NCBI GenBank assembly: GCA_024336345.1
Contig: JANFOG010000016.1
Coordinates: forward strand, 682,001-746,000
Origin: Mariannaea sp. PMI_226
Taxonomy: Eukaryota > Ascomycota > Sordariomycetes > Hypocreales > Nectriaceae
Direction of reading: 5' to 3'
DNA length: 64,000 nucleotides
The notes under the pieces were generated by a model, which saw only the letters and a program-made list of their open reading frames with translations, was not told the origin of the DNA and made no database searches. Within the stretch, counting starts at the first letter, position 1. The number at the start of each line of letters is the position of its first letter. Shown piece by piece: positions 57,190 through 64,000 of this stretch. The position numbers were made by a program, and so were the translations under genes.

Positions 57190-58643
57190 CTAACTTGAGA
57201 AAGTCTGTTCCTTGGGCCTTTGGGGAGTGCAACGGTACATGACGCTTTGCCCTCCATTAAGCGAGGCAGCGAGGCCAGTGTCAGCAACAACGGTTGACTT
57301 GCCCAATACATCAAAGCAACTATAAACCCCAGACACGCCGAGGTCGTTCCAAGTGGCAGAAACATTCACGCTTATCAATGTATCCGCGTAATTGGCAAGG
57401 ACGGTAACGAATTCTCCAGCAGCTGAAGGACCAGCAATCCAAGCATTTTGATCTTGCCAGATGTTCCCTCCTGATCCAGGATTCCTTGGTTGCATTGGAT
57501 AGTTAGCAGTAAAGTTCGCGACGGACAGTGCATCTTGATCATTCAAGAGTGCGAGGCCCTCTGGAGTTGGAAGATTCAAATCATCTCCCAGATTCAATTC
57601 CGCTGAAGCACCAATCCAATGAATGAAGACCGATTTGCGTTGATCCAAATTCAATCCACTTAAATTTTCGGAGTTGAGGACATACATTGTATCGAGATTC
57701 GGGTGACTGCCAATAGTATCGTAATAAGAAACCGCATCATTGATCCAGCTGCAATATTGCGTAAGAGTTCGGACCACATTTGCCCAGGAAGTGAAGGGAA
57801 TGTGAGTGTTCTTATTATATGCTTGGATATCCTGGTCAACTCTCATAGAATCAGCGTTAGCACGCCAAATATCAAAGTATGACTTGTCATGATGCTCAAG
57901 CTTCCAGCTTATAGATAAGGTCATCTTTCGGCCCGACTTCTTGATAGCACTCTGCCACATAATCACTTCGGGGCTTTCATCTGCTGGTAGACCGGCATTG
58001 TTGTCGGGGGACCCGGGGGTTATAAAGTCTAGCTTCACGTAATCAACGCCCCTAGCGGTTGTGTCAATACTATCGGAATTTCAGTAAGGGCGGCAAGGAC
58101 ATACCAGCTTGCGAATTGTTTTGCATTAGAGTCAAACCACTTCTGAGTATCAGGGTGGTTATAATTGAAATTGCATCTAGCGAACGCATAAGATCCATTG
58201 CAAATATCCCGGATTTGTGTGTTCGTTCCTTCAATCGTCTTATCTAAATCCTTCAAAAATGCGCCAGGAACGACATAAACACCAAGTAACAAATCCTTTT
58301 GGTGGAGATAGTCTGCGAAAACAGGAAGGTTGAACTTGGTGGGATCGTACAAAATGCGGCCAAAATCATCGCCATAGTCGCCAATAGACCACCCCGAGTC
58401 TAGGCCACACAATTTGTAGTTGCCGCCTAGGTCGGATGCTAAGCGGTCACAAAGTAATCGTACATTATTTTCGTTGTAGGCGTTCGAGGTGAGATAGTCG
58501 CTCGCTTGCAGACCAAAAGAATTCCATCCTCGGATAGGAGCAACGGAGCCATCCGGGGTAGTGCCAATCTGAATAACTTTTAGCTGAGCGCCGAAAACAG
58601 TTGTAGTAAGCAGAGCTGAACTGAGCAAAGCGGACGGAACCAT
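57190..58643 (-). CDS. Secreted GH27-like glycosidase (alpha-galactosidase family)
   Basis: Two exons, 58105-58643 and 57190-58051, flank a 53-nt intron; 466 aa. A signal peptide covers about 1-19 (MVPSALLSSALLTTTVFGA). The barrel start RGWNSFGLQASDY and the strand GLDSGW correspond to the GH27 N-terminus. The splice creates FASWGVDYVKLDF, whose Asp188 is the expected nucleophile, and SMRVDQDI contains the likely acid/base Asp254. The C-terminal 130 residues form the usual beta domain. The sequence is diverged from classical fungal AglB-type enzymes, so activity on alpha-galactosides, beta-L-arabinopyranosides or another sugar is open. A TATATA element is 72 bp upstream of the ATG. It is likely secreted for plant polysaccharide breakdown. 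Confidence 0.84.
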
Positions 58644-58714
58644 CTTTGCTTCGAAAAGTTTCCTTGTAGCAATACTTGAAGAATATAGGCCTTCGCGAGT
58701 GCAGCAACCCCGGG

Positions 58715-58720
58715 TATATA
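58715..58720 (-). promoter_or_regulatory. TATA box of the GH27-like gene
   Basis: TATATA located 72 bp upstream of the start codon at 58643. Confidence 0.5.
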
Positions 58721-59587
58721 ATGCCAGCAGGTTTTCACAACTTTGCGTTCAGGGCCTGTGCACATTTGCCCAATGGCAGGACCCGATTAGGTGCATCTGT
58801 ACTTTTTATAAACTAATTTCTAACGTGATGTTTAGGAATTACCCCGTTGGCTAGAAACCGCCTGAACCATGCAAGATTAGCAACAAGATGTCCATCCTAA
58901 AACGCAGTAACTAACTCGACCCTACCCACCAGTCGGTGAGAAATCTTGCATCTCATTTGCTGAGCTGCGAGGCATGTGGGCCTTGTGGGTGATTGCACCG
59001 TCATCACCCTGGATGAATATGAAGGACGTGGCTGAGTGCCGGATTTCTGTATAGTACTTTGGATAAACTGGCGGGTACGGGCGGTGCTGAAACCAGTAAG
59101 CTCGTAACAGCTAGATTGATCCGAATAGGCATGTGCGAGACCCTAGAATTATAGGATAGCCTTTTGTTGCAGATCAGACGACTAAGACCGTGATGATTCC
59201 ACTCATATCCACCAGTGCGTCCGAAGTTCTTTATACATGTCATCACGCCGATATTGTACGTATTTCGTCAAGCCCCCCCGTGTTAGGAATACTATAGTAT
59301 GTAAATACCGAGGTATGGACCATACACTAGCTATTTTCGCCTGATTTGGTTCGTAGGCATGCTTATTATTCACGAACATGCTCCTTGCATGGAGCCTTTC
59401 CTTCTTTAGTACTATGATGACCATCGGCCCCCTGGAAACACGTGCCTCCGAGAACCTCAAGCAATGGAGCAGGTGTTTCAGTAACTGGGAAGTATTCGTA
59501 CTCAAAACCGATTCATGTTTGACCGGATCGCCTTAGCATGCCAGCTCATGAGCATCTCCGAAGGAACCTCATCGATTCATATGTTTT

Positions 59588-59588
<1 letters not shown>

Positions 59589-59623
<35 letters not shown>

Positions 59624-59626
59624 AAA
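59589..59626. repeat. T28-A10 homopolymer block
   Basis: 28 T followed directly by 10 A. Confidence 0.8.
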
Positions 59627-60609
59627 GCCCATTCTCTGGTATGTATTTCTTCAGCTCAAATTGTGAAACTAGCCACGTCTGCTCTTTGAGAGTTTGGCCA
59701 ATCCGATGCGACACAAATTATTTGCCTCATTCTCGTACTATGTCCGGTGCATAGAGCACTGTAAATGCATAGTCATCTCGTAATCACCCTGGTAGTCATT
59801 AGCATATCCAACCATACGTCACAACTGCAACGGACATCACAGCTACCTGGTACCACGACTTCGTGATAGTATGCCATAAAATATGGTAATTATGACGTTC
59901 GAATCAGGCGAGGAGAAATTGTAACCTCGCAGACTGGAAGACCATGGTACACTTGACTACGTCCCGGTGCACAGAGCGGATGCCTGACAGTTGCCCGAGA
60001 CTACAATAGGATAATCACAATAGAGATACTCTGCCCACCGTATATCGTACAGGATTCTCAATCGCTCCTCAGCTGGTTTCGAAGATAGTCACGGTTGAGG
60101 GCTGAAGAGTTGATTGCCCTTTTATCATGTATTGTAGGAACAAAATGCGGAGATTTCCACAAAAAAGAAAAAGAAGAAAAAGAAAAAAGAATGGAGTTAT
60201 TGAATAGAGAAAAAGAAGGTAATGGAAAGCTCAATATTTCTCAAACACCCATAACCACTATAGAGCAGAAACCGAAGAGCTATTGCAGATATTAAAAGTA
60301 GAAGATATGGTGCTACTATAATAATAAGACCAGGAAAGCTTTGCTCAACCCCACCTTTCCTATCGAGACGACATCTGCATAGGTCCCCATATGAAAACAA
60401 TCTATATATAAGATTAAAGGCAATGGCAACTTTCACACAACCTATGCAACTCAGGCTATAGTTGTATGGCTAGCAAGATATTACATCCGCGCAAGGTTTT
60501 GGCGGGTCACCAGGGGGTCCTCCGTATCTCTGAAGAGTGGTATATGTAATTTCAATACACTTTTTTCATCTGCTCATCTCCATGCCTGATAGGTCGAAAG
60601 TCCTTATGT

Positions 60610-60960
60610 TTGATATGCCATTGTACCAAGACGCGCAAATAGAATTAGTGCCCTTCGTTTGCATGTTCCGTAAGGCTACGAACGAAGAGCTTTCGGAGCA
60701 TTAATTACACAGATTGATTCATGGCTTTACTTGAAGTCAAACTGAGCCCCCGTGTAAGCATCCTGCGCCAGATTGGGTTTGCTGCCACAATAATTGCGGA
60801 AGACGAAGTCAGTAATGAGGGTATGATAAACTGTATCAACTACACAAGTAAACTTTCTGATGTAGTTTATCAGAAAAGAAACTTAGCAAGCGACTTGATA
60901 GTTTTCCTCGATACTCATTTCAGGCGGCATCGCACACATTTGCCAAAGGCGCACGTGTAG
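60610..60960 (+). pseudogene. Possible coding remnant, family unknown
   Basis: Two coding-like stretches in a row: YQDAQIELVPFVCMFRKATN (ending in TAA near 60714) and, from the ATG at 60721, ILRQIGFAATIIAEDEVSNE continuing to a stop at 60960. The residue composition looks protein-like, but no motif identifies a family. It could equally be chance reading; no splice sites link it to anything else. Confidence 0.25.
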
Positions 60961-61249
60961 ACAAGGAAAAGGGTTGATATGATTCCTCACTTCCATTCTA
61001 TGGGCGGGATTATCTTTCATTCGCTATGGGAAAAATAGCAAAACCTGTGATTGGATATTATAAAAACGGGTTTCAATAACTCAACCGCATATGTGACTTT
61101 CATCCGAAGAATTAGCCTGAAGTAATTGTGTCAAACAGAAAAACAATGCCGTCTCCATACTAGCTGACATGATGTAATTATATCACGGATTCTTTTCTCT
61201 CCACGTCAAACCAGGGACGAGCCACATCTGAAGGCTATATCATATTAGC

Positions 61250-62310
61250 CGCCATACCTCTGTCAATGTATCGCGAAAGTCCATGTCCTCACCTAGTTTA
61301 CTACCCATGAGCACGTTTAGCACGTCGATGGCGATGGACAGAATGTGGCCGCGAAGGTGGTCAGTGACAACGAAGTGTGCCGACGCCAGATGCTCGAAGC
61401 CGGCAATGGGCTTTGCATACGCGCGCTGTTTCTTGCCTCGTTCGCGTGGGGGTTCATTAGAATGCTTTTTCTCAGGCCTCCGATATCAGGCGTCTAGGTA
61501 AACTCCCTGTACACCATTTCGCAGCTCATATTGCCGACGGCCCCCCCGAAACCGAAATAGCCTTCGCCAAAGGGCACATTAGAGTAGTTCCTCTCTTACC
61601 TCGGCATCCTTACTTGGCAGAATAATAATTCAATGGCTGATGTCATAAGTAATATGTCATTGATTCTGGGGTAGATTCACTCACGTCTTCTCAGCATTGA
61701 GGCAGACATTGAAACGGTTCCCCAACATGACGGCAGGGTCCGGTACTAGATCGCTCAGGTTACCGTTGTTTTGCTCAAAGTTCGAGTCCAACTACTCCCA
61801 TCTGGGTTGGTCGCGAGCCACAAGCTGCATGTTGTGGTGAGTGCTAAAGGCCTTCTTGGTGAGTTTATCTATGTAGATAATATAGAGGAACGCATGAATC
61901 GAGATGTTGGTGAAGCTCCCAATCGTTTTTATGCGCGACGATTAGACTTCTCTTCCCAGTAGTAATCGTTGAAGTTGCCGCTACTCGCAATAGTGATGGC
62001 TCAGTACGGTCAGTATTCCTCGACACCCGCACGAAATGTGACAATATCACGGCCACGGTGCATGAAGCTGCAATTACTCTGTCGGGAGTTATTTAGTTGC
62101 AGAAAAAGGGAAAATTGTGCCTACCTACACGCCTCCATTGTTTCGATGCCCAGTACGAATAGAGAATTGCTAGGCCGTCCAGATGGCTGCGTCACCCTTG
62201 TTGTTTTCAGTCTCCAGATAATCCCAGATGTTATCATACCCTATCTCCTTACAGCGATTGATGTAGGTCTGAATCAGCATGTCGTTGCAGAGCATGCTAT
62301 AAACTAAAGT
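61250..62310 (-). pseudogene. Heavily disrupted gene of unknown family
   Basis: On the minus strand a series of protein-like fragments follow one another with the same polarity. They are CNDMLIQTYINRCKEIGYDN (about 62290), RDIVTFRAGVEEY (about 62040), ITIASSGNFNDYYWEEKSNR (about 61990), LSDLVPDPAVMLGNRFNVCL (about 61740), PFGEGYFGFGGAVGNMSCEM (about 61560) and DHLRGHILSIAIDVLNVLMG (about 61330). They are separated by at least six stop codons and frame changes. Many stops can be explained by C-to-T changes in CpA (CAG/CAA to TAG/TAA, TGG to TGA). I do not recognise the family. Confidence 0.45.
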
Positions 62311-62790
62311 CCCTTTTCTTGTCATTTCTTGTCAGAGTTACCGGCTCTATGGGGTGCTCAGCCAATCTATCTTCCTATCACCACGGAGGACATCAGTTCG
62401 TCTCTCGTACACTCACTTATTCAACAGAGCACATTCAGTTGCTGGTTTGTGAAGGCCGTACCTCAATCCAAGTAGCTTATAGCTTCACTGAATCTACTGC
62501 CTGTCCTCAGTATTTTAAAATGTTGTTTTGGAAGCCAAGTCCACTTCAACTTACTTCGACCATTCGGTAAAGGTTCTTTGCAAAAGATTCTGCGTTTAGT
62601 CGGAGGCGAACGGCTCTTGGTGATATAAACGCGAGTGCGGTAATCATCATATTGTTTTTAGTGTTTTATCTAGTTACTACACCATCCTATGTGACCGATA
62701 TTGTGGATTCGATCATTTGCCAGATGTTCCCAAGATGTGCCGAGATTAACCAAGTGAGGAGAAGGTTAGCAATCTGAAGAGGCCAAGCTC

Positions 62791-63260
62791 TTAACCTGGC
62801 GGCTTGGGGGCTATCATACAGCCAAATGTATCCGTACCGTGCGGGCAGTTAATAGGCGAATCCACTGGTGGAAACTGGTCGGTAAGAAGTTTTATGTTGA
62901 CCTTGATTTGGACTTTTGATTTACTTTGCTCATGCCGCAGTTGGTCCTTCGCCCCTGACCCCATTATCCACCATTTTCTCTCGGCGGTTATGCCCTCGTC
63001 GTAGCAGGCTTTGGTGCCGGTATGGTGGGCGACTAAAATTAAATTCTCACGAACGGCGAGGATGTGCTGTGGGGTATTGGATCCAGTTCCACCATAGCCA
63101 TCAGGCCTGTTGTGATCAAGCGCCACCGAAGTACATAGTAAGAACAACGATGGTCTTTGGTAGATGGTACTAATATCCAATGTCCTGGGCCTGTTGTTCT
63201 ACATAACGTTGCATCTGCTCTAGGGTGAGCTAAGTTTCAAAGATGACCTACTCGACCCAA
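62791..63260 (-). pseudogene. Second disrupted coding remnant, family unknown
   Basis: Fragments LEQMQRYVEQQAQDIGY (about 63210), then in another frame NTPQHILAVRENLILVAHHT and CYDEGITAERKWWIMGSGAK (about 62940-63080). They are interrupted by a stop and a frameshift. They share polarity with the disrupted gene to the left and may be its 5' part or a separate gene. Confidence 0.3.
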
Positions 63261-63300
63261 CAACGACAGCGGACAGCACCTTGCAGGCCTTTGTCCAGCC

Positions 63301-63600
63301 ATGCTGACGGGCATGTCGAGCTTCTTGCTTACCATTGCGACATTGATGCAGGCTTCCATCACGAGCCCCACGACTCAAACGATCATTACGGCCGTGAGAG
63401 GTGTAGCCCAGAGCTCGCTGGCAATCCTGGTCCTGGGCGAAGTCTTAACAACAGAAGTGTGGGAAGCATGTTTCTTCCTATTCTGGGTGGGATTGCCTTG
63501 TGCGGATGGGTACAGGATCAGTATATCCAGAGCAAGAAGCCACCTACCAATTATCAGCCAATCTCTACCAATAGAGAAGATAGCCTTCCAGATAGGTAGC
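63301..63600 (+). pseudogene. Remnant of a drug/metabolite-transporter-type protein (C-terminus)
   Basis: One frame reads FLLTIATLMQASITSPTTQT and VRGVAQSSLAILVLGEVLTT. After a frameshift near 63470-63490 the next reads ILGGIALCGWVQDQYIQSKK, ending PISTNREDSLPDR and a stop. The order (TM, loop with TSPTT, RG--Q--LA---LGE--T, last TM, short polar tail) resembles the end of EamA/TPT-type transporters. No upstream exons were found, so this is a fragment. Family assignment is tentative. Confidence 0.35.
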
Positions 63601-64000
63601 TAACCCTTCCTTTCTTTACTCTTTTTATCTTTCTTTGAACACAACGTGGTTACCTTTCTATTTGAGGAGTACCTAGCTCTCAATTACTCTAAAATTGTAC
63701 AAATTACATGAGATTATACCTGTATCACCCCAAAAAGCAAATGATCAACTTTGAAAATGGACTTTCCTTGGGTATGCTTTTATGATATGGTTGACGTGTG
63801 CTGTCCCTGTCCGCCCCAAAACGAATTGTGCAGTCCTGACCTTTTTTTTTGTGACCCGCCGTGGCCGGCCTGCTTGCCCCTACCGTGGTACCCCAGGCAA
63901 CCAGGTCAGGAATATGCCACTTGACGCACTCACTATGCCACCTGAATCCTGTCTAGGAAGATTGAGATGCTCAGAGGCAGGCAGATAACTCGCACCCGTT
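63601..64000. other. Right-end spacer
   Basis: No gene recognised up to the window end; the last 220 bp are more GC-rich than the rest. Confidence 0.4.

Larger units (their letters stand above)
58644..60600. other. Gene-free spacer
   Basis: No gene recognised. A T28-A10 block at 59589-59626 could form a small foldback. Confidence 0.5.

Noticed and set aside
61775..61800. tRNA-like T-arm (gttcgagtcc)
   Set aside because: No matching D-arm, anticodon arm or acceptor stem around it; it lies inside a decayed coding region.

Overview
This window comes from the nuclear genome of a filamentous ascomycete (Pezizomycotina, probably Sordariomycetes/Hypocreales; the class is inferred). The evidence is the short (46-65 nt) GT-AG introns with CTAAC/CTGAC-like branch sites, Zn2Cys6 regulators, a HET-domain gene, a killer-toxin-like LysM chitinase and long gene-poor spacers. 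I find 20 apparently intact protein genes plus several decayed ones. Exon boundaries were worked out by hand from reading-frame continuity, splice consensus and family motifs. No RNA gene, transposon or CRISPR array could be supported.

Layout. 0.2-5.8 kb: an MDR-type alkenal reductase and a large secreted chitinase, both on the minus strand. 5.8-11.9 kb: a long spacer holding one small secreted I78-type peptidase-inhibitor gene. 11.9-16.2 kb: two divergent paralogues encoding AIG1/GIMAP-like GTPases with long coiled coils and different C-terminal modules. 16.5-24.0 kb: a maltose-use module of alpha-glucoside permease, divergent GH13 alpha-glucosidase and Zn2Cys6 regulator. The spacer between permease and glucosidase carries four copies of a 13-bp palindrome that looks like the regulator's operator. 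26-40 kb: a fungal membrane protein, two Zn2Cys6 factors, an amino-acid permease divergent from a short-chain dehydrogenase, and a small cysteine-rich secreted protein. 40.8-49.7 kb: housekeeping genes (eIF2D/Tma64, an aldehyde dehydrogenase, an Osh4-type oxysterol-binding protein). 50.6-58.6 kb: a HET-domain gene, a broken gene, a secreted Kex2-site repeat protein and a GH27-like secreted glycosidase. 58.7-64 kb: no intact gene, only decayed coding remnants.

The genes suggest a fungus that uses plant and fungal polymers (maltose/starch, alpha-galactosides, chitin) and carries accessory functions linked to non-self recognition or secretion. The most interesting items are the repeat precursor at 54.2-54.8 kb (six units of about 28 residues, most bounded by Lys-Arg), the divergent GTPase pair, and the repeated palindrome in the maltose promoter. 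Broken genes beside the HET gene and near the right end carry stops that a C-to-T change in a CpA context (as in RIP) could have produced.
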